33,421 nt of DNA, taken from positions 1 through 33,421 of the forward strand of contig NZ_JFHN01000012.1 in the NCBI RefSeq assembly GCF_000590885.1, written 5' to 3'. The stretch's first letter is position 1, and every line of letters begins with the position of its first letter. Origin of the DNA: Erwinia mallotivora. GTDB lineage: Bacteria; Pseudomonadota; Gammaproteobacteria; Enterobacterales; Enterobacteriaceae. A model generated the notes under the pieces. It was not told the origin of the DNA. It saw only the letters and a program-made list of their open reading frames with translations, and made no database searches. Shown here piece by piece: positions 7,954 to 17,208 of the stretch. The translations under genes and the position numbers were made by a program.

Positions 7954-8280
7954 TCAGGGTGTCTTTTGCAACCATTTTCCATTAAGTCCACGCACATATT
8001 CCCCCGGCGCTGCCCGTTCGACCAGTTTTTGTCCAGCTATTCGTGCGACCTCTACCGTGCTCATATTATTTTTTTCCGCCAGCGCCCGGTACTGCTGCTC
8101 ACGCCCCTGATTGATTTTTGATACCAGTTCCAGCGTCTCGCTGTCCTGCTTCAATGGGGCAATATAGCCCGATAATGTTTCACCGGCCCGCCCCTGCTTT
8201 CTTGCCTCATCCAGGGTTAAAGCCATCAGTGGCGGTGCTATCAACAGCAAAACCGATAACAGAACCTGTAGTTTCTTCAT
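7954..8280 (-). CDS. ydbL: Periplasmic protein YdbL (DUF1318), partner of YdbH/YnbE
   Basis: This is a 108-residue exported protein, the same length as E. coli YdbL. A Sec signal peptide (MKKLQVLLSVLLLIAPPLMA) is followed by a helical mature part with the motifs LDEARKQGRAGETLSGYIAP and GEYVRGLNGKWLQK. In E. coli YdbL is thought to act as a chaperone that modulates assembly of the YnbE-YdbH bridge between the membranes. It is the last gene of the ydbH-ynbE-ydbL operon, 12 bp after ynbE, and has a GAGGTG ribosome site. No clear terminator follows. Confidence 0.93.
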   Translation of the reverse strand: MKKLQVLLSVLLLIAPPLMALTLDEARKQGRAGETLSGYIAPLKQDSETLELVSKINQGREQQYRALAEKNNMSTVEVARIAGQKLVERAAPGEYVRGLNGKWLQKTP

Positions 8281-8292
8281 CCGGCACCTCTT

Positions 8293-8481
8293 TCAGAACA
8301 GGCCATTCTGGTTTTTTAGCAACGCTTCAACGTCTTTATCTACCTTGATGTGAATTTCATGTTCGATTTTCACATTCATATTGATAGTAATGGGTTCCTT
8401 TGGCGCTGCCACTTCAATACGCGGTATACAGCCGCTGAGCAACCAGATTGTGCCTGGTAATAACAGGCTAATGCATCTCAT
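8293..8481 (-). CDS. ynbE: Outer-membrane lipoprotein YnbE
   Basis: This is a 62-residue lipoprotein (E. coli YnbE is 61). The lipobox is LLSGC with Cys at 18. The sequence after it (PRIEVAAPKEPITINMNVKI) is almost the same as the E. coli protein. YnbE multimers are reported to stack their beta strands on YdbH so that the latter can reach the outer membrane for phospholipid transport. The start at 8481 lies inside the last codons of ydbH (14-bp overlap), a sign of translational coupling. A longer frame from 8640 is only a shadow of ydbH. Confidence 0.95.
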   Translation of the reverse strand: MRCISLLLPGTIWLLSGCIPRIEVAAPKEPITINMNVKIEHEIHIKVDKDVEALLKNQNGLF

Positions 8482-11095
8482 TTTTGTTTTCCTTCTGAGT
8501 TGGCAGGGAAGCATTCTGCTCCACCCAGGATTGCAAATTATCGGCAAAGCGCAGGCTACGCCAGAGCTGGAACAGGTTTTCCTGCTGCGTGTAATTGAGT
8601 GAAACACGCTGATTTTTATCACTGAAACGACTGGTGCCATTGACCTGAGCTTTTAAAGTCAGTTGACCAATGTTGTCGATATTCAGGGTTGCATAGCTAC
8701 GTGAAATTTCCATGTAGCGTAACCAGTCGGTTGCTGCCCCGGCTGCGATGTTATTCGCTGAGACAGCATCAGCAAAATCTTTGTCCAGCCGCACGGTGAG
8801 AGGACCGCTGTTTGCAATCCATCCCTCTTTCACCAGCCAGTGTGAATCATCCAGCCACAGCGGCAAGGCAGCATTGATATGACCGGACATCGCAATCTGT
8901 TTTGGTCGGATGGCGGTGATTAACTCACTCATACTGATATTTTTCAGCCGCAGCGTGGCGGCTTCTGTTTGTGGCATTTGCAGGCTTTCCATGCGCATTT
9001 TTCCACCCAGTATATCCATTCCAACATTACTGAGACGCAGAGGATGACTTTTGCTCCACGGATACCAGCCTTGCAAATCAGCCGTAATGTTCTGTAATGC
9101 AAACTGATTCTTAACCTCTTTGATGCGTAACGACACCGGCCCCCTGGCACCGAAATACCATTGATTATTCCTGAATCGAAAAGGTAAAGAGAAATCGGCA
9201 CCATTAATTTCGTTGTCCGGCATAAGCATGCGGCCATCTGCTACCACCCAATGTCCTCCGGCTGCCAATCCCTGCCCGCTGGCCGCCGAAAAAGCCATCT
9301 GTGCTTTCAATGTTCCACCCTGGATCTTCATTTTCAGATCGTCACTGAGCAGTGGCTGAAAAACGGTTAGCGGCTGTTGCGGCCACCATGCCTGACCGCG
9401 CAAACGCTGACCATCCCAACGCCCGTAAAGTCGCACTGGCCCGATGGGGCTGGCCTGCAATGTTCCTTGCAATAAAAAGGAACCGGGATCGCGTCCATTC
9501 AGCGCCAGGCGCAATATCGCCGGAGGCAAATGCCCTCCACTGCTGAACGTCGTTTGCTGCGCATTAAGTTTCAGCTTTCCGCTGAAGGATGGTGCAGAAG
9601 TATCGCGTTGCCATCGCAGCGGGGTCTCCAGCGTAAGACGGGGAGCATGTACATTGACACTGTCGTAACTGATCTGGTTGAAGCCGGTGGAGAGTGACTC
9701 CAGCTCAATCAATTTGTCCTGCCAGCGTCCCCGGCCATTTACATCCCATTCAGCCTCGAAAGAAGACAGCACGCCATCCCCCCAGTAACGCCACTGCCAT
9801 CGCCCTTGATCGGGCCAGAAATTATCGGCGCGGCCATCCAGATGCACGCGAAACCGACCGGTGTCAGGATCATGTGCGGTCAGAATTGCCTGTAAACGCC
9901 CGTCAATGCCAGAGGAGGAGACCTTAAGGCCGGAAAGAGGCCAGCGCGCTTCATCTACTTCAAGCGTGGAGAGTAGCTTTCCTCGCATTCGCAACAGTGC
10001 GCCAGGTTTGAGTATCATTTCGGGTGCAGATAACGATCCCTGCACTTCCCCCGGAATGGCAGCAAAAAAGAGCATCTGTTCCATTTTGCTGTCACCGGTC
10101 AGCCTGAACGGTAACTGACACTGTTCCCAGTCCAGATGACCCGGCCCCAGGGTCAGCACCACGTTGCCTTTACCGCCTTTTCCCTGTGTCAACGCGTTCA
10201 GACGCCCGGTAACCTCGGTTGATGACAGCCCCTGTTGCCAGTTTTTCAACGAAAAATTGATCCTACCGGAGAGCAGCTGACTGGCATATGGCCAGTGCCA
10301 CTCCCCTTGCTGCACGGTGATTTCCAGCGGAGATATCTGCCAGGGCAGTCTGAACAAAAGCGTTTTTGTATCTTCGGCCATGATCCTGACCTCCCCCTTA
10401 TCCTGCTGCCAGTTTAGTGTGGCAAGCAGAGGATGCGGAACGCTGTCGGTTGTCAGGTTAGCGTGGATAGCACCGGCATCAGGCAGCGCGTCAGGAATAG
10501 CTGGCAGGGTTACGCTTCCGCCTACTCTCACTGGCTGTGGCAGACCCGACGCATTGACCACCAGAGAAGAGATATCGAGACGCTGACCATAGAGTGCCGC
10601 CGCCAGATGAATGTTTTTTCCCTGATAATCAATGCTCTGCTGTTCAGGTTGCAGATCGAGTTGTAGAGAGCCCGCCCAGTTTTGCCAGGGCGTGACCGTC
10701 AGTTGACTGACTGAAACCTGTGCAGAGGGGAGCAGAGACTGCCACTCAGCCACCGATTTTGGGGCCGTTGGCTGACTGTTCTGCGGGAACTGACTGAAGC
10801 AATTGCTGTTGACATCTACGTTACCGGCAGCTAACTGCCAGCGGCCATTTGCCCTTTTTAATGACAGATCCTCCACGGCGGCCAGTTGACAGTCACCGAC
10901 GCGATAGCTGATTGCGGGCAACCACACCCCCCCGTCACGCCAGGAAAAATTGCTCTCCAGTCGGATGGTGGTGTTAACAGGTAACCAGAGCCCTGCAAGA
11001 CGGGGTAACCAGTGGACAGCGGTCAGCCACAGGCTTGCGCCAGCTAACAGCAGTATCGTTATTATCGCAGTGAACAGCTTCCAGCTGCGGGTCAT
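8468..11095 (-). CDS. ydbH: AsmA-like intermembrane lipid transport protein YdbH
   Basis: YdbH is one of three partly redundant AsmA-like proteins (with TamB and YhdP) that carry phospholipid from the inner to the outer membrane. The protein has 875 residues (E. coli 879). An N-terminal membrane anchor (about 8-28, after MTRSWK) is followed by a long repetitive beta-rich periplasmic part that would form the lipid groove. The C-terminal half shows typical family stretches (GGTLKAQMAFSAASGQGLAAGG, VSLNYTQQENLFQLWRSLRF). The C-terminus overlaps ynbE by 14 bp. It is divergent from ldhA across 188 bp, which holds both promoters. The plus strand of this GC-rich gene carries several spurious open frames. 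Confidence 0.95.
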   Translation of the reverse strand: MTRSWKLFTAIITILLLAGASLWLTAVHWLPRLAGLWLPVNTTIRLESNFSWRDGGVWLPAISYRVGDCQLAAVEDLSLKRANGRWQLAAGNVDVNSNCFSQFPQNSQPTAPKSVAEWQSLLPSAQVSVSQLTVTPWQNWAGSLQLDLQPEQQSIDYQGKNIHLAAALYGQRLDISSLVVNASGLPQPVRVGGSVTLPAIPDALPDAGAIHANLTTDSVPHPLLATLNWQQDKGEVRIMAEDTKTLLFRLPWQISPLEITVQQGEWHWPYASQLLSGRINFSLKNWQQGLSSTEVTGRLNALTQGKGGKGNVVLTLGPGHLDWEQCQLPFRLTGDSKMEQMLFFAAIPGEVQGSLSAPEMILKPGALLRMRGKLLSTLEVDEARWPLSGLKVSSSGIDGRLQAILTAHDPDTGRFRVHLDGRADNFWPDQGRWQWRYWGDGVLSSFEAEWDVNGRGRWQDKLIELESLSTGFNQISYDSVNVHAPRLTLETPLRWQRDTSAPSFSGKLKLNAQQTTFSSGGHLPPAILRLALNGRDPGSFLLQGTLQASPIGPVRLYGRWDGQRLRGQAWWPQQPLTVFQPLLSDDLKMKIQGGTLKAQMAFSAASGQGLAAGGHWVVADGRMLMPDNEINGADFSLPFRFRNNQWYFGARGPVSLRIKEVKNQFALQNITADLQGWYPWSKSHPLRLSNVGMDILGGKMRMESLQMPQTEAATLRLKNISMSELITAIRPKQIAMSGHINAALPLWLDDSHWLVKEGWIANSGPLTVRLDKDFADAVSANNIAAGAATDWLRYMEISRSYATLNIDNIGQLTLKAQVNGTSRFSDKNQRVSLNYTQQENLFQLWRSLRFADNLQSWVEQNASLPTQKENKNEMH

Positions 11096-11283
11096 GACAG
11101 TTGTTCCGTATAGTCCGTAAAAGTCACAGGGCTGAATGATGTCATGTTATCTGCCCGGCGAGAAGCATTGTGAAAGGTTTCCAGGCCAGAATGCCTGGTG
11201 ATGTAAAGCAGGCTCGCCGCAGAATACGAATTGTTGTTATTATCCTGTCAGTCTTTTTTATCTTCAGAACATCAGGAGAGATA

Positions 11284-12276
11284 ATGAAAATCGCGGTATA
11301 CAGTACCAAGCAGTACGACAGGAAATATCTCGAACAGGTAAATGCCACCTCTCACCATGAACTGGAATTTTTCGATTTTCTGCTGACTGAAAAAACCGCC
11401 AAAACCGCTTCCGGCTGTGAGGCAGTGTGCATCTTCGTCAATGATGATGGCAGGCGTAGCGTGCTGGAAGAACTGGCCGGACTGGGCGTTCGCTTCGTGG
11501 CACTCCGCTGCGCAGGGTTCAATAACGTCGATCTTGATGCGGCAAAAGAGCTGGGTATTAAAGTTGTCCGCGTTCCTGCTTATTCACCGGAAGCGGTGGC
11601 GGAACATGCTGTAGGTATGATGATGACGCTTAACCGACGTATTCATCGTGCGTATCAGCGCACCAGAGACGCCAATTTCTCTCTCGAAGGATTAATTGGT
11701 TTTAATATGCATGGCCGTACTGCCGGCGTTATTGGCACTGGCAAAATTGGTATTGCCACTTTGCGGATCCTGAAAGGATTCGGTATGCGTCTGCTGGCTT
11801 CAGACCCTTACCCTAATCCACAGGTTCTGGAGTTGGGTGCCGAATACGTTGATTTACAAACCCTGTTTCGCGAGTCTGATGTTATTTCGTTGCACTGTCC
11901 GCTGACAGCAGAAAATAATCATCTGCTCAATATGTCAGCTTTCGAACAAATGAAAAATGGCGTAATGATTATTAACACCAGTCGCGGCGGGCTGATAGAT
12001 TCTCAGGCTGCTATTGATGCGCTGAAAATGCAGAAAATCGGATCGCTGGGTATGGATGTTTATGAAAACGAACGTGACCTGTTCTTTGAAGATAAATCTA
12101 ATGACGTGATCCAGGATGATGTATTCCGTCGCCTTTCTGCCTGCCACAACGTGCTGTTTACCGGGCATCAGGCTTTTCTGACTGCTGAGGCACTGACCAG
12201 TATCGCGCAAACTACACTGGAAAATCTGACAATGCTAAAAAACACTCAGCATTGTCCCAATGAACTGACCATCTGA
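11284..12276 (+). CDS. ldhA: Fermentative D-lactate dehydrogenase LdhA
   Basis: LdhA reduces pyruvate to D-lactate with NADH in the cytoplasm during fermentation. This one is 330 residues (E. coli 329). The nucleotide-binding motif GTGKIG is at 151-156. The catalytic set is R234 (TSRGG), E263 (YENE) and H295 (GHQ). I start at the ATG at 11284 because AGGAGAG lies 4 nt before it and the protein then begins MKIAVYSTKQYD like E. coli; an earlier in-frame ATG at 11170 gives an unrelated basic leader. In E. coli hslJ and ydbJ follow ldhA; here hslJ is missing and the YdbJ-like gene is convergent beyond a hairpin. Confidence 0.97.
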   Translation: MKIAVYSTKQYDRKYLEQVNATSHHELEFFDFLLTEKTAKTASGCEAVCIFVNDDGRRSVLEELAGLGVRFVALRCAGFNNVDLDAAKELGIKVVRVPAYSPEAVAEHAVGMMMTLNRRIHRAYQRTRDANFSLEGLIGFNMHGRTAGVIGTGKIGIATLRILKGFGMRLLASDPYPNPQVLELGAEYVDLQTLFRESDVISLHCPLTAENNHLLNMSAFEQMKNGVMIINTSRGGLIDSQAAIDALKMQKIGSLGMDVYENERDLFFEDKSNDVIQDDVFRRLSACHNVLFTGHQAFLTAEALTSIAQTTLENLTMLKNTQHCPNELTI

Positions 12277-12288
12277 GATAATTTTCGC

Positions 12289-12307
12289 AGGCCGGTTTAA
12301 CCGGCCT
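12289..12307. terminator. Hairpin between ldhA and ydbJ
   Basis: A perfect 8-bp stem (aggccggt / accggcct) with a 3-nt loop starts 12 bp after the ldhA stop. It lies between convergent genes. T tracts are weak on both sides, so it is probably a bidirectional terminator. Confidence 0.55.
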
Positions 12308-12318
12308 TACCTCAGTCC

Positions 12319-12591
12319 CTAACGTACGCAGCTGCCACTGACCAGGGCATTTTCTCCACAGCGGCGACCATTGGCCAGCTGACACATGCCAACCGAACTG
12401 CCATCGAGCTGCCGGGACAGCGCCAGCGTGCCTCCGGCATTGCTGCAAACCTGCTCTGCCATGCCGGACATCTCCACGCGTGGCGAGACATGTGCAGCAG
12501 TGGCCTGCTGAGGGGGATCGTCATCACCATGACCACTACATCCGGCGAGTAATAATGTCGTGGCGACGATGAGAAAGGTTGCAGCTTTCAT
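12319..12591 (-). CDS. ydbJ: DUF333 lipoprotein, YdbJ-like
   Basis: This is a small secreted lipoprotein of 90 residues. The signal ends in LLLAGC with the lipidated Cys at 18. The mature part has an Asp/Pro-rich linker and then a DUF333 domain: four cysteines in the order C-x-N-x-GG-T, MCQL, G-RRCGE, GSC. These probably form two disulfides in the periplasm. DUF333 proteins are often annotated as putative hemolysins without evidence. In E. coli ydbJ lies next to hslJ and ldhA, which supports the name. GGAG sits 7 nt before the ATG. The function is not known. Confidence 0.8.
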   Translation of the reverse strand: MKAATFLIVATTLLLAGCSGHGDDDPPQQATAAHVSPRVEMSGMAEQVCSNAGGTLALSRQLDGSSVGMCQLANGRRCGENALVSGSCVR

Positions 12592-12970
12592 TCAAAAAAC
12601 TCCATTTGCGTTGGGCAGGCAGTTTGCCAGCATAATCCACGTTTTCGGGCAGGTCGAGTCGTGAGATAAATATTTTTGAAATAAAAAGAAACCCGATGAC
12701 AATAGCCTGCGCCGATGATTACTTTAACCAAAAATAATGATCAGAAATCATCACGGCAAATAAAACAATCTGACCTGAACAGCGTGAAATCGCGGCAACG
12801 AAAATAATATTTTTCTACTTCTTCAGGACTGGCCCGTTGTCGTTCTCTGTAAGGTCGCAGAAAATATGGCATGATGTTCTACTGATTCGATAACGGCAGT
12901 TGTGTCAGTCGTTATCACCTTTTCAGGGCTGGATTATGTCCTGTTTATCAGCGTAATTAAGGAGTGGATC
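12592..12970. other. Intergenic region without a convincing gene
   Basis: These 379 bp separate the divergent ydbJ and ABM-domain genes. Both promoters must lie here, but I could not pick clear hexamers. A 7-bp inverted repeat with a 14-nt loop (gataacg / cgttatc, about 12889-12916) lies 55 bp upstream of the ABM gene and could be an operator. The frame from 12902 is only an upstream extension of that gene. Confidence 0.5.
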
Positions 12971-13258
12971 ATGACCGAAAAAAACGTCTGTATCGTGGCA
13001 AAGTTCGTCGCCATTGCCGGTAAAGCCGATGAACTGAAGAAAGTGCTGAATGCAGGGGTGAAACCCGCCCGAGCTGAAGCAGGTTGTCTGCATTACGATC
13101 TGTATCGCAGTGTCGAGGATGGCAATGTTTTTCTGTTTCATGAAACATGGAAAAATGCTGCTGCCGTCGATTCTCACGGAAATCAGCCTCATTTTAAAAC
13201 GCTGATGGCTGAAGCAGGACCACTACTGGCACAGCCGCCTGAGGTAACTAAAATGTAG
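12971..13258 (+). CDS. Antibiotic-biosynthesis-monooxygenase (ABM) domain protein
   Basis: This is a 95-residue cytoplasmic protein with a single dimeric alpha-beta barrel of the ABM fold. The typical stretches are VCIVAKFVAIAGKADELKKVL (strand-helix), EAGCLHYDLYRSVEDGNVFLFHETW (the hallmark core) and HFKTLMAEAGPLL. The E. coli family member YgiN is a quinol monooxygenase, so a role with quinones or reactive carbonyls is possible, but substrate cannot be told from sequence. The start at 12971 has AAGGAG 6 nt upstream. The gene converges on yciH, with a hairpin between them. E. coli has osmB beside yciH; this gene occupies that place here. Confidence 0.85.
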   Translation: MTEKNVCIVAKFVAIAGKADELKKVLNAGVKPARAEAGCLHYDLYRSVEDGNVFLFHETWKNAAAVDSHGNQPHFKTLMAEAGPLLAQPPEVTKM

Positions 13259-13266
13259 CAACGAGT

Positions 13267-13287
13267 AAGGCCAGATTACCTGGCCTT
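13267..13287. terminator. Hairpin between the ABM gene and yciH
   Basis: A perfect 8-bp stem (aaggccag / ctggcctt, loop attac) sits 8 bp after the ABM gene stop and 55 bp from the yciH stop. It is likely a bidirectional terminator without a long T run. Confidence 0.55.
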
Positions 13288-13341
13288 GCAAATGTCTGAA
13301 CCCAGCGTAGCTGAATCGTATGGTCTGTATTCACTTCCCTT

Positions 13342-13668
13342 TCATCCCCCCGCGAGGCGAACTTTCATCCCTTTTGACTCCAGCAGGCTTTTCAGCAAGT
13401 CACGTTTATCGCCCTGAATTTCGATAACGCCATTTTTAACTGAACCGCCACAGCCGCATTTTTTCTTCAATTCCGCCGCCAGCTTATCCAGTTCGCCATC
13501 AGAAAGATCCAGCCCCGTGACAAGGCACACGCCCTTACCTTTTCTGCCACTGGTCTGACGTTGAAGACGAACAATTCCATCGCCTTTTTCTCTTTGTACC
13601 GCTGGTGCAGATTCGGTAATTCGCCCTGTTTCCGTAGAGTAAACCAGCCGACTGTTGTTATCGGTCAT
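13342..13668 (-). CDS. yciH: SUI1/eIF1-like translation factor YciH
   Basis: This is a 108-residue protein (same as E. coli) with a disordered N-terminus and a SUI1 domain from about residue 35. The domain includes the strand [11 protein letters not shown] and the Cys/Gly-rich loop [14 protein letters not shown], which in eIF1 binds the small ribosomal subunit. In E. coli YciH can act on the fidelity of translation initiation and is linked to stress-dependent inhibition of translation. Its ATG overlaps the pyrF stop (ATGA, 4 bp), so the two are translationally coupled. Confidence 0.97.
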   Translation of the reverse strand: MTDNNSRLVYSTETGRITESAPAVQREKGDGIVRLQRQTSGRKGKGVCLVTGLDLSDGELDKLAAELKKKCGCGGSVKNGVIEIQGDKRDLLKSLLESKGMKVRLAGG

Positions 13669-14384
13669 TGCGCCCCCTGCAAAGATGTCAGAATGTCAGC
13701 CAGCGCGACGGCGGGATCGGCAGCCTGAGTAATTGGACGTCCAATTACCATGTAGTCCACGCCAGCCTCTTTAGCTTCCTGCGGAGTCATAATCCGGCGC
13801 TGATCACCTGCTTCGCTGCCCTTTGGGCGAATACCGGGTGTGACCAGACGAAAATCTGTTCCCAACGTGCGCCTGAATCGTGCTGCTTCTTGTGCCGAAC
13901 AAACAACCCCGTCAAGTCCACACTGATGGCTGAGACTGGCCAGACGTTGAGCGTGATCGCCGGGTGTGGCATCAATCCCAATTCCTCTGAGATCTTCGGC
14001 ATCCATACTGGTCAGTACCGTCACTGCTATCAACAGCGGAGCATCGTTGCCAAATGGCATCAGCGCTTCGCGTGCAGCATCCATCATTCTGGCTCCCCCG
14101 CTGGCATGGACATTCACCATCCAGACACCCAGTTCGGCAGCGGCGGCAATCGCATGCGCAGTGGTGTTGGGAATGTCATGAAATTTCAGATCGAGAAACA
14201 GGTCAAAACCACGCTGCTGTAAATCCTTTACCAACTGTGGTCCAAAAAGGGTAAACATCTCTTTACCCACTTTCAGACGGCAACTACGCGGATCAATTCT
14301 GTCTACGAAAGCCATAGCCTGGTCGCGGTCGGCATAATCAAGTGCGACCAGAATCGGGGAATCGCTTGCCAGCGGTGATTGCAT
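13665..14384 (-). CDS. pyrF: Orotidine 5'-phosphate decarboxylase PyrF
   Basis: PyrF makes UMP from OMP, the last step of de novo pyrimidine synthesis. The protein has 239 residues (E. coli 245). It carries the substrate and catalytic residues K38 (LKVGKEMF) and the D65-K67-D70 array in [10 protein letters not shown], and the phosphate-binding VTPGIRP and VIGRPI stretches. GAGGG is 7 nt before the ATG. It is the first gene of pyrF-yciH. The 207 bp before it carry its promoter and the end of the lapAB unit. Confidence 0.97.
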   Translation of the reverse strand: MQSPLASDSPILVALDYADRDQAMAFVDRIDPRSCRLKVGKEMFTLFGPQLVKDLQQRGFDLFLDLKFHDIPNTTAHAIAAAAELGVWMVNVHASGGARMMDAAREALMPFGNDAPLLIAVTVLTSMDAEDLRGIGIDATPGDHAQRLASLSHQCGLDGVVCSAQEAARFRRTLGTDFRLVTPGIRPKGSEAGDQRRIMTPQEAKEAGVDYMVIGRPITQAADPAVALADILTSLQGAQ

Positions 14385-14591
14385 AAGAAGACCCTCTGAA
14401 AATAAAGCACCTGGAGGCGCAGAAAATAAACGGCAGGCATTTTACCTGTGGTATCGATAAATTCACAGCCTGACGCGCTTTTCTTTTCTGTCAGACGCAA
14501 GCGACACTGATGCTCGAGGTATGATTAACCAGGCAATAAAGAGTATGTTGTAACTAAAAAACGAAAAAGAGTGTCGTTCATCAGCCAGAAA

Positions 14592-15761
14592 TTATTGACC
14601 ATCAAGCCCGCGTATCGGTTTAACCGATGACCAGGCACGACAGGATGGACAATGCCAGTACAGTGCATGTGCAGTAAATCCACATTTATGGCAACGATAG
14701 CGAGGCTTGGTACGGATCTGCTCTCCAACCAAATCCCGCAGCACCATCAGGCTCTCTTTTGCCCTGCCGTCTTCCGCATCATTCAGATGGAAATCGATCA
14801 GTCGATGGAAAACACGCATGGTGGGATGTCGTTCAAGTTGACGATTGATATAAAGTTGAGCGACGTCCCCTCCTTCATCACGTTCGATGATATCAGAGAG
14901 GTAAAGCTCGGCTACAGCACCCGTATTTTCTTCCACACAACGTCGCAGATAATCGGCCCAGGCCTGAGGCTGCTGCAACTGGTTATAACAACTTTCCAGC
15001 ATTTCCAGCGTTTCGCTGACCAGCTCTTTATCCTGCTCGATCACCCGTTGAAGCAGGCCAACGGCTCTGGCGTAATCACCTTTCGCCATAGCAATACGGC
15101 CCATCATTATTGAAACACGTGCGCTCTGACGATCGGCACCCTCACCTTTTTTCAGCAGATTCATGGCACGATCCAGATCGTCACTGCCCATAGCCTGCAA
15201 TGCCAGCTCGCAATAAAAATGGGCAATTTCCATCCGCTGTTTATCTTTGCCCAGTTTGACCAGCCGTTCAGCCACCTCAATGGCTTTCGGCCAGTCGCTG
15301 GTTGCCTGATGAATAAGCAGTAACTGTTGGAGTGCACCGACACGGAAATCTGTTTCATCAACAAGTTGAGAGAACATTTCCTCTGCACGGTCATAAAAAC
15401 CTGTCGCCATATAGTCGCGACCAAGTTGCTGTAAGGCCAGCAGGCGTTGATCATAAGTGAGCGAAGCGCTTTCCATCAGCGCCTGATGAATTCGAATCGC
15501 ACGGTCTACTTCCCCTCTGGATCGAAAAAGATTGCCCAGCGTCAGATGAGCTTCGACCGTGCCGCTGTCTTCTCTGAGCATATCAAGAAACAAATCGACC
15601 GCTTTGTCCTGCTGATTGGAGAGCAAAAAATTCACCCCGGCAACATAATCACGCGACAGCCGACTGGCTTCCTGCTGCTTATCCTGTTGCGCACTTCTGC
15701 GCCCCATGTACCAGCCATAGGCTGCGGCAACGGGCAATAACAGAAACAGCAGTTCCAACAT
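14592..15761 (-). CDS. lapB: LPS assembly regulator LapB (YciM)
   Basis: LapB is an essential inner-membrane protein in E. coli; it presents LpxC to the FtsH protease and so limits LPS synthesis. The protein has 389 residues, as in E. coli. An N-terminal membrane helix (about 1-20) is followed by tetratricopeptide repeats (about 35-330) and a rubredoxin-like zinc site at the C-terminus (C357-x2-C360 and C371-x2-C374). It starts 6 bp after lapA, so the pair is one operon. The lapA stop lies within the spacing between AAGGA and the ATG. Confidence 0.98.
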   Translation of the reverse strand: MLELLFLLLPVAAAYGWYMGRRSAQQDKQQEASRLSRDYVAGVNFLLSNQQDKAVDLFLDMLREDSGTVEAHLTLGNLFRSRGEVDRAIRIHQALMESASLTYDQRLLALQQLGRDYMATGFYDRAEEMFSQLVDETDFRVGALQQLLLIHQATSDWPKAIEVAERLVKLGKDKQRMEIAHFYCELALQAMGSDDLDRAMNLLKKGEGADRQSARVSIMMGRIAMAKGDYARAVGLLQRVIEQDKELVSETLEMLESCYNQLQQPQAWADYLRRCVEENTGAVAELYLSDIIERDEGGDVAQLYINRQLERHPTMRVFHRLIDFHLNDAEDGRAKESLMVLRDLVGEQIRTKPRYRCHKCGFTAHALYWHCPSCRAWSSVKPIRGLDGQ

Positions 15762-15767
15762 GAGAAA

Positions 15768-16073
15768 TTATTCCTTAGCGACAGGTGCAGGTGACGTTGT
15801 CACCGATTCTTCAGTCTGCGTTATCTGTTGCAGACGTTTTAACTTTCGCTGAGCTGCCGCCAGTGAGACACGAAGTCGCAACCAGAACAGCCCACAAATC
15901 GCCCAGCCAAGAATAAAGCCGACGGCGAAAAGCGTTGCAACCAGCGTTGAAACCCGATACTGCCCCTGTGCCAACAAATAATTGAAGGTCACGATTTGAT
16001 CGTTGTGTGCCCCAAGGGTGATTGAGATGACAAAGATCACTAAAACCAGTAAAAAAATCAGCAAGTATTTCAC
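15768..16073 (-). CDS. lapA: LPS assembly protein LapA (YciS)
   Basis: This is a 101-residue inner-membrane protein (E. coli 102) that cooperates with LapB. Two transmembrane helices (about 3-20 and 44-66) surround the conserved periplasmic stretch DQIVTFNYLLAQGQYRVSTL. A basic cytoplasmic coiled-coil tail follows. The start codon is GTG at 16073, as the match to the E. coli N-terminus (MKYLLIFLLVL) shows. In E. coli lapAB has heat-shock promoters; I could not define one in the 143 bp before it. Confidence 0.96.
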   Translation of the reverse strand: MKYLLIFLLVLVIFVISITLGAHNDQIVTFNYLLAQGQYRVSTLVATLFAVGFILGWAICGLFWLRLRVSLAAAQRKLKRLQQITQTEESVTTSPAPVAKE

Positions 16074-16216
16074 AGTCCGTCCCGTAGTCTGGTGATAACC
16101 AGATGAATTATGCCAAAAAAAACGCCCTGTTGCTTGACTGATGCGTTAACGAAATCTGCGCAGTGACAGAACCCTTATCACGCAATGATATTGGGGCACA
16201 GGTTGATAATCACAAT

Positions 16217-16978
16217 CTAATCACTTTCACGTTGACGTATTTCATGCTCTTCCACCGGGGGTACGCTTAATGGACCGCACCAGCGCTGGACCAGCCAGGT
16301 CGCAACAGTAACCAGCAGCCAGCTGATCAATGTTGAGATAACCAGATCCCGAGGCCAGTGCATACCCAGTACCAGTCGACTTGCCATGACACCCGTAGCC
16401 CAGCCAAAAAGTAGCAGCAGAGTCACAACCCGGCGGCGTGGCCAGAGCAGACCAAAGGCCAGCAGTGCCCAACTTGCGGCAAACATTGTATGGCCGGAGG
16501 GGAAAGCATAGCCTGTTTCAAATTCCCAGTGAGCTTTCAGCCAGTCCGGCAAACGATTGTCGCTGGCCACAGCCTCACTCACCAGCCTGCTACGCTGCTG
16601 ACGGGGTTGTTGATAAAACATTTTGTCATCCAGCGCATGATTTTTTTCCAGCCATAACACGTAGGGGCGCGGTTCCTGCACCTGTTCCTTGATAACGTTT
16701 TTGGCGTACTGTCCCGCAAGAATCGCCAGAATCATAATTCCCAGTAATAATATCGCTGGCTTCAGTCTGAAACGCAGGCACCAGACGAACCACACGCAAA
16801 GGATCGCGCTGGTTACAGCTCCCCACGGACTGGTGACGGTTTCAGTTACCCAAAACAGCACCCTGTGCCAAATTCCCATATTATCAGGTTGCCACTGCCA
16901 GCCAGAAATCCAGACGCCAACAGGCATAATCAGCAGTAATAATGCGCCCAGCGTAGTGCGCCTGACTATTTCAAACAT
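16217..16978 (-). CDS. pgpB: Phosphatidylglycerophosphatase B / undecaprenyl-pyrophosphate phosphatase PgpB
   Basis: PgpB removes phosphate from phosphatidylglycerophosphate and undecaprenyl pyrophosphate at the periplasmic face of the inner membrane. The PAP2 signature is complete: K97...R104-P105 (KNVIKEQVQEPRP), PSGH at 160-163, and R201...H207 (SRLVLGMHWPRD). Six membrane helices can be read. It has 253 residues (E. coli 254). AAGGA precedes the ATG. It is divergent from ribA across 230 bp. Confidence 0.97.
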   Translation of the reverse strand: MFEIVRRTTLGALLLLIMPVGVWISGWQWQPDNMGIWHRVLFWVTETVTSPWGAVTSAILCVWFVWCLRFRLKPAILLLGIMILAILAGQYAKNVIKEQVQEPRPYVLWLEKNHALDDKMFYQQPRQQRSRLVSEAVASDNRLPDWLKAHWEFETGYAFPSGHTMFAASWALLAFGLLWPRRRVVTLLLLFGWATGVMASRLVLGMHWPRDLVISTLISWLLVTVATWLVQRWCGPLSVPPVEEHEIRQRESD

Positions 16979-17208
16979 AATTTTCCTTTATTGACCGGCG
17001 TTTTATTGCCAGTTTTTGCTGACATTATGAGAAAAAATAATAACATAGTGAGCTGAATGATGATAATTGTGCAGTATCACAACAATCGCTCCAACTTGTT
17101 AACTGCACTGATACTGATTGTGGCAAAATAGCCACCGTTAATTTTTCAGCCTGCTGAAGATGCCCTGCCATAAGGGCGATGTATTACCTGGTGTATCTGG
17201 AGAGTCAC

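Noticed and set aside
9352..10666. Several 60-90-codon plus-strand frames opposite ydbH
   Set aside because: They are GC-driven shadows of ydbH, rich in Arg, Pro and Ser, without ribosome sites.
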